Below are positions 51,673 to 63,800 of a stretch of DNA of 64,000 nucleotides, one piece after another. Source of the DNA: Amyelois transitella. Taxonomy: Eukaryota > Arthropoda > Insecta > Lepidoptera > Pyralidae. How positions within the stretch are numbered: the stretch's first letter is position 1; every line of letters starts with the position of its first letter. The translations under genes and the position numbers were made by a program. The notes under the pieces were generated by a model that had not been told where the DNA came from, searched no databases, and saw only the letters and a program-made list of their open reading frames with translations. The DNA lies in NCBI RefSeq assembly GCF_032362555.1, contig NC_083510.1:8521501-8585500 (forward strand), read 5' to 3'.

Positions 51673-53050
51673 TTAAGCAGCTCCGACGAGGCGCTGTTCA
51701 CGTAGTCTCAGACGACGTTCTCGTTCGAATTCCTTCATCCTCAATACATAGCTGAAAGTAAAATAATTTCTTGTATCAAATCCTGAGTATAAATATCAAT
51801 ATAAGCACATCTCTAACCCTTACTTCTTGTAACAGCCATGTTCTTATTTTGTTACAAGAAGTAAAGCCATATGGCTTAATGATGGACTTGAGATTCAAAT
51901 AGTAACAGCATTGCAAGCCCATTGCCTAAAAGAAAAATCTGAAGTTAACTAGCCTTTCCCTTAATTGATCTCAATAATCTGTGTTTTTTCTGCCCAACTA
52001 TACCAGCATCAGCATGGAAGTTTATACAAGATGAATGAAACTCATATTCCTTTTGACTAATTTTGCTACATCCATGGGGAAGAGATGGAGAGTACAACCA
52101 ACATTATTTATTAAAACCAGACACAGTGTTATAAGACTGATGTCTTCTATTGTAAATGCAAGATAACTTACTCTTGTTGCTCACAGTTCAAATAATTGTG
52201 TTTTTCATGGGCACATTTATAAATCATTGGCATGTTCTTATAGCGGCACATATGGTAGTCCAACAAATAGTGAGCACAGTAATCTCTTTTGTTTGGAGGA
52301 ATTCTAGCCGATACTAGATCTTCTTCCTTGGCTATCATCTCTGAAAATGACAATAACTACACATCAAATGGGTTATTATTTTTAAGATACAAGCATTAGA
52401 TTTCATACATACATAAAATCACACCTCTTTCCCGGAGTAGTAGGCAGAGACTACCTCTTTCCACTTGCCACGATCTCTGGATACTTCCTTCGCTTCATCC
52501 ACATTCATAACTCTCTTCATTCAAGCTCTACATACTTACTAATTATAAATGGTGAACCAACAATATGGAATATAATTATGAATAAAAATTTTGAACTTTT
52601 GAATTTGTTTTTTTTTTTACTTGAAACCAACTTTATAACCAATAAATGAAACTGCCATCTTTTTATATCAGAGAACAAAACTGTTTATTTATAATAATTA
52701 AAGAATAAATTAGTCTTTTCTTGTGGGATAAGTAGGTACTATGTGCTATTCTGTACCACACTTTGTGTACGCAAAATACATGAAAATTAGTTCAATGGTG
52801 AAGAAGTACTAGGTAACAAACTTTTGCATTTATAATGTTAGGATTATGTAACAAAACCACTAGTATCTAAGGTTTTCGTGGAAATTAGACATGAATAAAG
52901 TAATCATTAATAAAATGAATACTGCAGTTTGGGAAATTTACCTCGAGGCTTGCGCTCATAATTAAACCCAACTTGATGATCAAAAGTAGGTTTATCATCC
53001 ATGTTAAGGTCTACATCTCTGGTGTTGAAGGATCCCAAAAGTTGCCCCAT
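51673..53050 (-). CDS. NDUFB7: NADH dehydrogenase (ubiquinone) 1 beta subcomplex subunit 7 (NDUFB7)
   Basis: An accessory subunit of mitochondrial complex I, on the intermembrane-space side of the membrane arm. Three exons on the minus strand: 53050-52942, 52340-52172, 51751-51673; all introns GT-AG and phases agree, giving 118 residues. The family signature is a twin CX9C motif, here Cys58-Cys68 and Cys79-Cys89 (RDYCAHYL...MCRYKN...KCAHEKH...NC), which forms two disulphides and directs Mia40-dependent import. The following DYVLRMKEFERERR matches the vertebrate protein almost exactly. The N-terminus is MGQLLGS, with Gly2 free for the N-myristoylation reported for the family. The C-terminus is shorter than in human. 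The gene is head-to-head with the ARIP4 helicase gene, 1.57 kb away. Confidence 0.96.
51895..51985 (-). repeat. SINE fragment in NDUFB7 intron 2
   Basis: gcattgcaagcccattgcct followed by aaaagaaaaatctgaag and tagcctttcccttaatt match the same SINE core as 38868 and 60505. Confidence 0.45.
52405..52530 (-). repeat. LINE (RTE-type) 3' tail
   Basis: A good copy: cataaaatcacacctctttc through gcagagactacctctttcca, tgccacgatctctggatac and tcatccacattcataactct. On the minus strand it ends a former reading frame (VDEAKEVSRDRGKWKEVV-like). Lies in NDUFB7 intron 1. Confidence 0.6.
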
Positions 53051-54621
53051 ATTGAAACAGGTAGGTATAATATTCCACAACAATGAAACTAAATTACACC
53101 GTGATCGGTCTAAAGACCACTTATTATTCTGAAAACCTTATATGAAAGGATAAAAATAAAGCCTTCAATTTTGCAATATTTTGGATTCGTTCTTATTAGG
53201 GACGAGGAGTTGAGTGACTTTTCTAAATGTCTGTCACTGTCAATTATTATTTCCTCTGCCTCAGCCTCTGCAATATGTCGCTGCGGAACGAAGTCGTTGT
53301 ATTGTGGTTGTTTTGAAACGAAATGTAAGCCCAAGGGGGCTTAGTAAGGGCGAGTAAGGACTCGCACATGTTAAAAAAGCTAGTTTTATATATATACCAC
53401 AAATGTGAGATAAGTATTAACTTCTCTGTTAATAATCTCTATAAAGAAAAAAAGTAAATCTGCTTAATCCAAAGGTAGACTATTAGATAATGTATTTAGC
53501 ATTAAGCAGTCCACTCATTGTGTCAACGCTATTTTAACCTAATACAGTTTTAATAGATAAATGTATAAACGGTAACAGGTAGACGCTAAAAATCTTTACA
53601 GTATTAAATTATAAAAAATCAAAATAAATATTAAACTACGATACGATTTCTCTGAATTAATTAGGAATTGACATGCAACGTGGTATGTATTGACCGCGTT
53701 GTAGTTCTACCGAATTGTGCTAGATAACTAGATAAAACTCCAAGAAATTGCATGGCATTTCTTCATATTTTCAATCATTTTTTTTTATTGATTTTAATAA
53801 ATTGAGGAAAAGTAAATTTAAAAATAAATATGTAACTACGTTTCTACGATGACTCGACTGAAAATGATGATTATTTATTAGGTTTTGTTGCGTGCATGCA
53901 TGCTTTACAATGTGTTTTTGCTTCGCATCTTATGTTTTGCTCCCATAGACATAGTATATTTTTCTTTATATATGACAACATTGAACAAAATCAATAATGT
54001 TGCCACTATTTAAAGTATTTGTTTGTAACTTTAACTTTGTATGATAATGCTAATAGGGAGCAATTTAGTTTGACATGATAAGAAGAGTACTTTACTAAAT
54101 TTAAAGAAACCAAGACTTTATGACAAGTAATTGTAAACCCTATTAATAGCAATCGGTAAAGTCGTCATATTTTCATTGACGTTTCGACAATTTTTGTAAA
54201 CACGCTTGTCGAATACACAATTCTATAGATAAATAGGCTATTTATTGCGGAAGTAATGGCTTCCTAAATTTTAATTGAAGACCATTATGAATAGTTACAA
54301 TTAAATATAAACAAATATTAATCATAATGTAATGAATTGCAGACGGTCAAGTGCATGAAGTGTTTTAGGTATTATCCGGCATTCGTCTTTAACACAAAAA
54401 TTCTATGCCGCGTCCAGTGAGTTGTTACAAAGAATTCTCCAAAAAACATATTCGTTTGTGTTAAATGGAAACATGTCTTGAATTGCTGAAAGAAACGTGA
54501 TTTCATAATAAGCACTGGTATGTTTCAACAACTATTCCCGAGGATTGACAATAGTAATGACGACTCACGCTAAGCTGAACAAAATACTAGCTAGGTAATT
54601 AGAACATTCTTCGTCTGTATT
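53051..54621. other. shared 5' region between NDUFB7 and ARIP4
   Basis: A 1.57-kb divergent intergenic region that must contain both promoters. A 74-codon minus-strand open frame at 53110-53334 begins in a more GC-rich stretch (FVPQRHIAEAEAEEIIID) and then becomes AT-rich; I recognise no family. An in-frame TAG at 54592-54594 supports 54622 as the helicase start. Otherwise AT-rich with no recognised element. Confidence 0.5.
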
Positions 54622-57600
54622 ATGGATAACGGTAGCAGAATGAACGCAAATAGGAAGAAAGTGATGAGTAAAGAGGAAGAGGAAGAAGACTCTGAGGAAA
54701 CATGGGACAGTGATGATGATGACGAGACCATTGCTAGAATTCAGCGGCAGCATTTCGCGCAAGCAGCAGCTATGGGTTCTCGAAGACGACCCGCCGCAAG
54801 ACCTCGTCCTATGAGCAACAAACGAAAAATGGAAGCAGTAAAAACCTTTCATGATTTCACAAAAAAATTAAAGCAAGACACTGGTATTACAATCCGTAGT
54901 TTAGTTGGTAACAATATACTAGAGTTAAGTGACTTAGACAGTGAAAGTAGTATGTCTGATAGTGATGGACTATCTGAGGAGGAGTTTGTTGTCAACCCTA
55001 GTGCTGTGTCAGAGTTAAATGAAGAGGATGGCAGTTATATTGACCCCGAGACTGGTGACATAGTAGAGTCTAAGAAACAGTTAGAGACTAAAAATAAAGA
55101 ACCCGAAGAGAGGTCAGAGCCTTTGGAAATTAAAGAAGAAAGTAATCAACAGAATGAAGAGCCAAAAACGCTGTCTATTAGTGATATTATTAATGAGGGT
55201 GATTTAGATTTGAGTAATAAGAATGTGGAGATCTCAGAAGTGGAAGGCAGTGAGTTGTGCCCTAAAGCCGAGGAATTATTAGATATAAAGCAGGAGGAAG
55301 GTAGTCAAGATTTTGATATAACAGAAAAATTAAAAGAGATGGGCGAAATAAGTGTGAAACCAATTAAAAAGGAAGGAGAGGAAGGGGAGGAACCTCCTGC
55401 AGGAGAAAATGTTGATCCAGAGGATGAGGTAAGTTAAACCTATATTTTAACTTTTAGTTGTCAGTGGTTGTATTATCAAACTATATTCTTTCTTTACAAG
55501 GGAACCTTGCCCATATTGGATCACATTGAATTATTAATAGGTTTATTTTGGCTAGTTTTAAAAGAATTAGGTATTGCTCACAGACTAATGAGGCTGATAC
55601 TATCTGTTGCCCTAAAGATTTATCACAAAAAATCTTTATTCACTATCAATTTATATCATATTATAAGATTTTGAAATGTTATGTGGTTATTCTTATTTGG
55701 AGTCACAGGTTGTGATTTAAGAAATAAATTAGCTATGTTTATTGTTACCCCTACTCATATTATGAAGAAAAATTTAGCTCTGATTTTCCAATCTTTAGTT
55801 GCATTGATGATTAACTACAGGTGTTGCCTATGAGTTGATGAATGAATGGCTGTATCACCTAATAGGATCATCATCAATATCACCAAATGAATTTTACAAA
55901 TTTTGTTAACAATCACTTTTTATTTTCAGAAGAAGGGCAACTCAAGTGCATTGAATGTGCGTCGTAACATTCGAGAAGTAATGGATGAGAAGAATTTGGA
56001 TGCATCCACATTAGCAGCACAACGGCAAGAATCCGAGCGTTTGGCTCGAGTTCAGGAGCAACAGAGGATTATCAGAGAGGTAATGTTAAAGTTCCTTAAA
56101 TCTACAGGCAGAGGTCTTAAATCTACCAAAGTTACGCACAAACCTACATAGACTCCCAGGCTATCAACTTGGCATAGATGATACTGTTTCTAGATTTCAC
56201 AGATTTTTTTCTTTACCCATGTGGTGTTAATGCCCGATTGCTATAGATTTTTTACATTTTTATGGAATAATAATATAATTAAACTTATTTATTGTCTTTA
56301 TATAATGGCACAGGTTCAAAGGCAAATAGCACTGAATCGTCAGAACAAAATTCATCAGAAGACACTATCTTTGCTGCAAGGTGGATCCTCCCTGTTAAAG
56401 AAAGGCCAGGCTGGACACAAACTGAAGTAAGAGTTCTTTTATAGGTACAATACTAGACTCGAAGTTTATCATGGTGAAATGTTGTATCACCTATATACTC
56501 CACTTCAATTGGCATTATGTCAATATCAACTACGCAAAGTTCAACTTACTCTGAATTTCTTACATCTGGAGTGGCTTTAAGAGAGGCAACTCAATCCCAA
56601 TAAATTAGGATGGTTTTAAGGATTTTTAAACCACAAGGAGATGTTAAGAGTTATTGATAGAAGACTCAGGCCATCATTCTTCGATGGCGCCATTCGAGGC
56701 GTAACATGTATCGTTAGCTCCTCCTATAATAGGTAAGTAAAAAAGAGCTAAAAGAATACTAAAGTGAATTTGTGGAAAGTCAAGAAGAGGTGCGCATAGA
56801 GTAGAGGCATAAATTGAGAGGCTCCTATTCGGTGACTAACCGAAAATTTGATGAACAATGAGATTATGGAGGGAAAGCTAGATAATGCCGGATGCCATAT
56901 GAGACATTAATAATTAATAAAGTATTGCATATAATGTTAAAAATTAAATGTTCTCTTTTATAGCTTACCAAACACAGTACTAGTGAAGTTACCATCTGGT
57001 GAGGTGAAAAAAACTACAATGAAACATGGGCAATTGGAAGTCACTAAAGTCCCCAAACCAACCACTTCTGGCGCTGGTAGCAAAAGAGAGGTACTTATAA
57101 ATTTTATATAGTAGTTTTCTTTTACAGCCTAGGTACCTCGATTAAGATTATGACTTCCGAAATTAGATTACTTAATTGTTACTAATCTGATGTCTAATTG
57201 AATTGCTAAGTTTTGTGTTTCAGTAAAAACATTGTCAATATAAGTACATCCATTACTCATTACGTTTTCTATTCATAAAATTGTTAATCACCTTTAGGTT
57301 GTGGAAATAGTTGATAGTAGCAGTGGTGAGGAATCTTCCTCATCTTCATCAGACTCTGACGACTGTATCATGTTATCGGACTCTGAAGTTCCACCTAGCC
57401 CTGAAGCCGAAGAAGACCCACATAACTCAGGTATGGCTGATGACAATATATAGTCATGGAAATTATCCTACTGGCGTTTTTTTTAATGCAGTTTTTTATG
57501 CTGTAGGTTCAGACAAGAGTCCTTTTGTCATATAAGGACTCTGTACCTACAGGGAAAACGCATAATCCTGGAGAGTGGATTTCACACATACTAAATATTT

Positions 57601-57855
57601 GTGAGCCTCTAGAGTCGAACAATCCGGTATAAGTTGAAATTCCAGAGTAAACAACTCAGAACTTATACGCTGTTTTGGAAAAGCGTCAATAGAAAAAAAA
57701 ATACAATTAAATATTAATTTTCAGGTTTACATGTGAATGACACCTACAACATACCTGATGAACAAGGTCGCGTCTTGATCAATATTGGTCACCCAGAGAA
57801 TGAAGAAGATATATTCTTAGCACCCCAAATTGCAAGAGTTATCAAACCTCATCAG
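54622..57855 (+). CDS. RAD54L2: ARIP4 N-terminal region, exons 1-6
   Basis: Exon 1 (807 nt) encodes 269 residues, strongly acidic and serine-rich ([20 protein letters not shown], then [13 protein letters not shown]), plus a conserved-looking stretch [20 protein letters not shown]. Exon 2 adds a helical segment with [20 protein letters not shown], close to the LSASTLAAQ segment in human ARIP4. Exons 3-5 bring [14 protein letters not shown] and an acidic Ser stretch ending [10 protein letters not shown], like the CVVLSDEE region of the human protein. Exon 6 holds [20 protein letters not shown] and ends with VIKPHQ just before lobe 1. Disordered acidic regions of this sort are usual in SNF2 proteins. 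Confidence 0.88.
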
Positions 57856-60800
57856 GTAAAGTATCTTAGGAGACGGGAAATACTTGTAGTAAGAAAAAAT
57901 ATATAGAAACAAATTTCTCTGCTCAATTTCTATGTGTGTTATAGCTCCAATTAGTTGATTTTGTCAATCATGAGTATTGACAGAATAGGACCACTCAATT
58001 CCATGGATATCCTAAAAGGCGGCTAAGGAATAATTTTATAAATTTGGGATTCTTCTTTTAGGTGATGGGCTGGCAACCTGTCACTCTTGAATCTCAATTA
58101 AAAGAATGAAAGAAAGGCTTTGTCTACCTTGCAAGGCATATAGACGAGTATTGGATGTAGTCCTGATTCCTTATATAAAAAAATGAATAAACCACTTACA
58201 TGATATACACGGAAGTTCGAACAAACACAACTTTTAGAATGAAAAATACATTTGATTGACCTTTCATTCGTTCCATATCTTTTTTATTAAGCTAACTAGA
58301 AATAAAAAGATGAGTTTTTAATTTGTGTATTAGAAAGGGGGATTAGGAATCAAAAAGATTAAAGGTCATTTGTCATTTCCGTATATTGAAAAAAGTACCT
58401 AGTTATTTCGTACGAATACTTCTGCAATGATAATATAACTTTTAAATTTCTTTTTTTTTTTTATTATTTTTCATTTACTTTACAGATTGGCGGCGTGAGA
58501 TTTCTCTTTGACAATATAATTGAATCTGTGGAGAGATTCTCGACGTCCACCGGTTTCGGATGCATTCTGGCGCATTCCATGGGCCTCGGAAAGACTCTGC
58601 AGATCGTATGCTTCTGTGATATTTTCCTCAGGCACACGACGTCCAAAACTGTGCTGTGTATAATGCCAATCAATACATTGCAAAATTGGGTGAGTTAATT
58701 TTTTTACGTTATGTTTTAAAGGATTTGACTTGAAACTTATTGTAGAAGATTTTAAAAATATTTGGTCGGGTGACAGTTTGTATGAAAATCGCTTTTAGGG
58801 AAAACAGCTAGACCGACTTTGATGAAATTAATGGCTTTGATTATAGTTAAAGACCAAAGTTCAAACATTAGCTACTTTTTTGTTCAAAAATTACCCCCTG
58901 AAGACCTTTAGAATATGGCTTCTGTTTCTGCCATTTGGCTACGGAACCCCAAAAATTTTTTAGCTGTTCTGCGCTTACGCAGTTGCGGAACAGAAATATT
59001 TCAAACAAACTTTTGTATCGGTAGGTGGCCGAATTTAACATGTGGCTGCCATTAGACGCGACCAACAGTCCCCTATCGGCGCACGGCGAGGTGCGGCCGA
59101 GGAACTTCCCAATTTACGTGCTCAACGACAGCCATAAAACACTGCAGATGCGCGCTAAAGTTGTTAAGGTAACTTTAATGAAGTCATTTTAAATATCATA
59201 AAAAAAAAATATTAAAGTCACTTGTGTGGCGAGAAGTGAGATCGAGAATGAATAGTTATATAGTTATAGTTTGAATAGTTATATAGTAATAGTTATATAT
59301 AGAAGAGGCTTTAGTTAAATAAATATTTTACTGACATATTTTATTTGTAGCCGAAATGGTTATATAATCTGTTTCCGGGTGACCTGGGTTCGGTGATGTT
59401 GTTAAATAGTAAAGATTTCTAAAAAAACTTAGTAATTATTATTTTTTTATTTCCAACTAAACTGTGCTGACGAAATATTAAAAAGAGAAAAGAAGAAAGG
59501 AGAAGAGAAGAGAGAAAAGAGAAAGTTTAAGATTTAAGACTTTATCAATACTTGTTCAAAAAATTGTACAATGTTTTTTCTAGGACTGGACTACCACTGG
59601 CGGCGTGCTCATGATAGGTTACGAACTATACAGACTGTTGAGTATGAAAAAAGACAAGAAACCTCGTAAGAAAAAGAAAGCAGACGCCAAGCTTGAGGCG
59701 GAGAAAGAGAAGGAGAAGGACAAACTGGAGGGAGCCAATGAGGACACTCAAGTAAGATTTAAAATTATAAATGTTAAAAGCTTTACAAAATTCCTTGTTT
59801 ATTTTTTCTTCTAATCTAACCATTTATTTAATTTTAGAAGTTAAGTGTTTATTGAGCTTGTTTAAGTCTTTTCGAGACTGTTCAATTTTTCAGGCCTTCC
59901 GTTGTATTGAATTACGTTAAATGTATCTGTAATAAGACTAGACAACTGTGAAAATTATTTGAACGATGAGTTTGCATGAAGAGAGTTATGAATGTGGACG
60001 AAGCGAAAGCAATATGCAGGGATTGTGGCAAGTGCAAAGATGAAGTCTCTGCCTACCTTTCTGGGAAAGAGGCGTGATTTTATGTTATGTTAATAATAAA
60101 AATAAGGTTCAAAAAATATTTTTCATTAAAAAACTGGTATATTATCAGATTTCAGATGAGTCCAAATTGGACAAAGAGGATGGTGATACTCAAGGGAAAC
60201 TGGACGCTGAAATAAGAGAGGAGGTAACCAAGAAGGACGAGAATGCTCCTACGGATGAGGACAAGAAATTGTTGGACGGTACGTTTAACTTATAAAACTT
60301 TAAAAAAAGTTTTTCAAAAACGAGCGGAAACCAGTTTTAGAACATACTTAATAAACAACTTAGCTTTTGGAGTGATTTCTATACTACCTTATCCTACTGT
60401 ATAAAAAAAAGAAACAAAATCATAAGGCAGTTAGAACGCAAACAATATACATACATACATACATAAAATCACGCCTCTTTCCCGGATGGGTAGGCAGAGA
60501 CCATATAATCAAGTTTTTGTCCCCTACGCGGTAGGCACAGATAACAGTCTCGCAAAGACTGTTTGGCTATGTTCAACTGTATGGCTTGAAGGTGGAATTG
60601 ACATTCCGGTTGCTAGCCTATCGCCTAAAACAAGAATCCCAAATTTATTAGTTTATCCCTTAGTCGCGTTACCATATCCATGGGAAAGATATGTCCTATT
60701 CTGGATGTGTGACGGGAACCACAAAGCACAGAGTATTTCTTCGTCTTGGCGTTAGTCGCGGTTTGATTTGATTTCATCAGGTACATTTCATCGCTTGATC

Positions 60801-63800
60801 ATTTGATTGCGTTTTTGAGTAAACTGAAACATAATGGGAATTTTATGTAAACCCTAAAATTAAAATATAAAAATTTGTTTACAGAAATGTATGAGGCGCT
60901 GGTTCGCCCTGGCCCCGACTTGGTCATATGTGACGAAGGCCATAGAATCAAAAATTCCCACTCAAATATTTCATATGCTCTGAAACAAATGAGAACAAAA
61001 CGAAGAGTGGTGCTCACTGGTAAGTTATTTTATACTGGTTTAGAAGCCTAGCCTAGCCTTAAATTGTCAGGCCATGGGGTGTAATTGTTTTAGAAAATTT
61101 TGATGCTGAGTACTTTTCAGACCATATGAAGTAAAGATCAAATCTGTTTTCTGCTATAGTTCTGCTATTGAGATGTTAAGAAAATAAAACAAATTACTGC
61201 CAGATTAGAATAAGGCCATCCCCATTGCTTTAAAATGAGAGATGAAAAAGAGATTGATTACAAAGATTTTTGCCTTTCAATACACATCTTTTTTTACCAT
61301 ACATATCCTACAAGTCATGAACACATACATATGTATTAGTTAATTATTTTCTATTCTTTCAGATTAAATTCAGTCAATTTCAATTCATTCAAATTTCAGG
61401 TTATCCATTACAAAACAACTTGTTGGAATACTGGTGTATGGTCGATTTTGTTCGCCCAAATTACCTCGGCAGCAAAACGGAATTCTGCAATATGTTCGAG
61501 AGGCCCATTCAGAACGGCCAGTGTATAGACTCCACGCCTCAGGATATCAGGCTCATGCGATATAGAGCCCATGTGCTGCATTCGTTGCTTGTTGGTTTTG
61601 TTCAAAGGTTAGTCTTCTACCAGTCATTAGTCCCGGTTTTATTAGTGCGAATTTTAAGTTAAAATTCGCACGTAAAAATAAAAGTATCCATGTTAAAATT
61701 TTTAACATGGATACTGGATTGGCCTTTCAGTTTACATGACCGTTTTCTTTGTTTACTCTGTAAAGAAGTGATATATTAATGTTATTTTGTTTCAGACGAT
61801 CTCACGCCGTTCTCCAATCGACATTGCCTCAGAAAGAGGAGTACGTGCTTCTAGTCCGCATGACGCCGCTCCAACGCAAACTGTACGATAGATTCATGAA
61901 TGAAGTCGTCCGTTCCACATCTGTGCCAAACCCGTTGAAAGCATTCGCTATTTGTTGTAAGGTATGTGAAAGTGTGGTTTTCGGCACTTTAGAAAAGAAC
62001 TACTCTATATCTTTTCAAAGGCGACTAAGGGATAGTCTTATAAACTTAGGATTCTTTTTGTAGGCAATATGTTATAAACTTATCACTATTTAAATCTCAA
62101 TTTTTCTCAATTCCATCATAAAGCCACAGCCGTACATAACATTTTAGTCTATTCGAGACTGTTCTGGCTTTATCTATCCCGCAAGGGATATAGACGCTAC
62201 TATCTATGTATGTTAAAAATACTTTATTGCGTAATACACTTAAAAGGGTTTTTTGTTTCATATTGAAATATATTTATGAATAATATTGTTTGGTATGTGT
62301 GATTTTAACTATGTTGTCACCTCAAAATAAACCAACAGGGGGTGGGTCGATTTACGAAAGTGGATTGATAAGACATATATTCATGTATTCCCTCTCTGTC
62401 TTACTCTGCGGTAGACCTCAAAGCTAGAGTTAGAGGACGTTAAAACATAGGCAGTTTCGGTTATGTGTGTCTTACCTATGTAAGATGTTTCAAAACTTTT
62501 TGTACCTTTTTACAGATATGGAATCATCCAGACGTTTTATACCATTTCCTAAGGAAACGAAGTGAAGCCAACGCGGCCATTGAAGAAGATTTAGACTTGG
62601 AAGAGCTGGGCGGAGTAACAAAAGCTGGTCGCGCTAGAAATAGCAAAGCGCAGCCGAGACGAGCCGCTAAACCTAGGGTGAGTTTCCTAAATAAAATAAT
62701 AATTTTATTTTTATTTATTTAATATTTCAAGACTAATTTTTAATAAAATTTGGAGATCAGATTTTTTACTTATAAAACTAGTGGTGGTTTATTTTTTTCG
62801 TTACTTTGTATGCCATATATATGAAACCGAAGGGACGGGTTGATTGTTGTGATAAACAGTTGGATAAAAGAGATAATTTATTATCGGTAAAAGTCTTGTG
62901 TTATGGATAAATTAATGAAAATATCCTTTGTTAGTATTAGATTTTGTTACAACAAAAACCTTTTATTATTTTTTTATTATTGCAGGGCGCACCTAAAAAA
63001 CCTGCGGCAACAATCCCCCCAAACACCACCACGGGTTCCATACCACAAAAGCCTGATCCTAACGCGTACGGGAACCCTCCGTTCACGCCCAACGGACCGT
63101 ACGGACCCAACCAGTACCGGCCTGAACCACACGGCCCCTATCCGCCCTACCCGGCCAATTATCAACACCCTAACACGGGGTACTATCCGCCTAATCCACA
63201 GTACAATCAGAATTACGACAGCAATTACTACCAACAACAACCGCCATACACCAATAACTATCCTAATCAGTACCCACCAAATAATCCAGATTGTGGCCAA
63301 CAGTACAATCAAAATTATTGGGGGAACGGTAACTACTACGGCAATTCGGGAGGATATTACAATAATCCTCAATATCCAAATAACCAGCCCCCTCACGGTG
63401 ATTATTCCAACCAACAATATCCACCTAATTACAACGCACCGCCAAACACACCACCGTATCAAGGAAACGCTATTCAACCGTATCAAAATAATCAAGATGG
63501 CTACGGTAACCAACAACGCCCGCCGTACCCTGGTTATAATCAACCAGGCTACCCAGAATACAATTCGAATGCTGTCCCACCACCGTATCCAAGTAACTCG
63601 TCATCACAAGAGTATCCAAATCAATCTTATCCACCCCCGCCTTACACTGGAGATCCCGCCTATGCGCCTAGTACCCAACCTCCGTACAATCAATATGGTT
63701 CCCAATCTCAAAATTACCCTGGATATCCAAATAATCCACAAAACATGCCACCGAATCAAACAGAAAATACCTTACCTAACCCAGCTGTCAAAGATGAATC

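Noticed and set aside
58486..61019. Calling the helicase ATRX/XNP or RAD54
   Set aside because: The GLHVND...GRVLIN segment, FNMWLP, the [15 protein letters not shown] stretch and [11 protein letters not shown] match ARIP4/RAD54L2 better than ATRX or RAD54.
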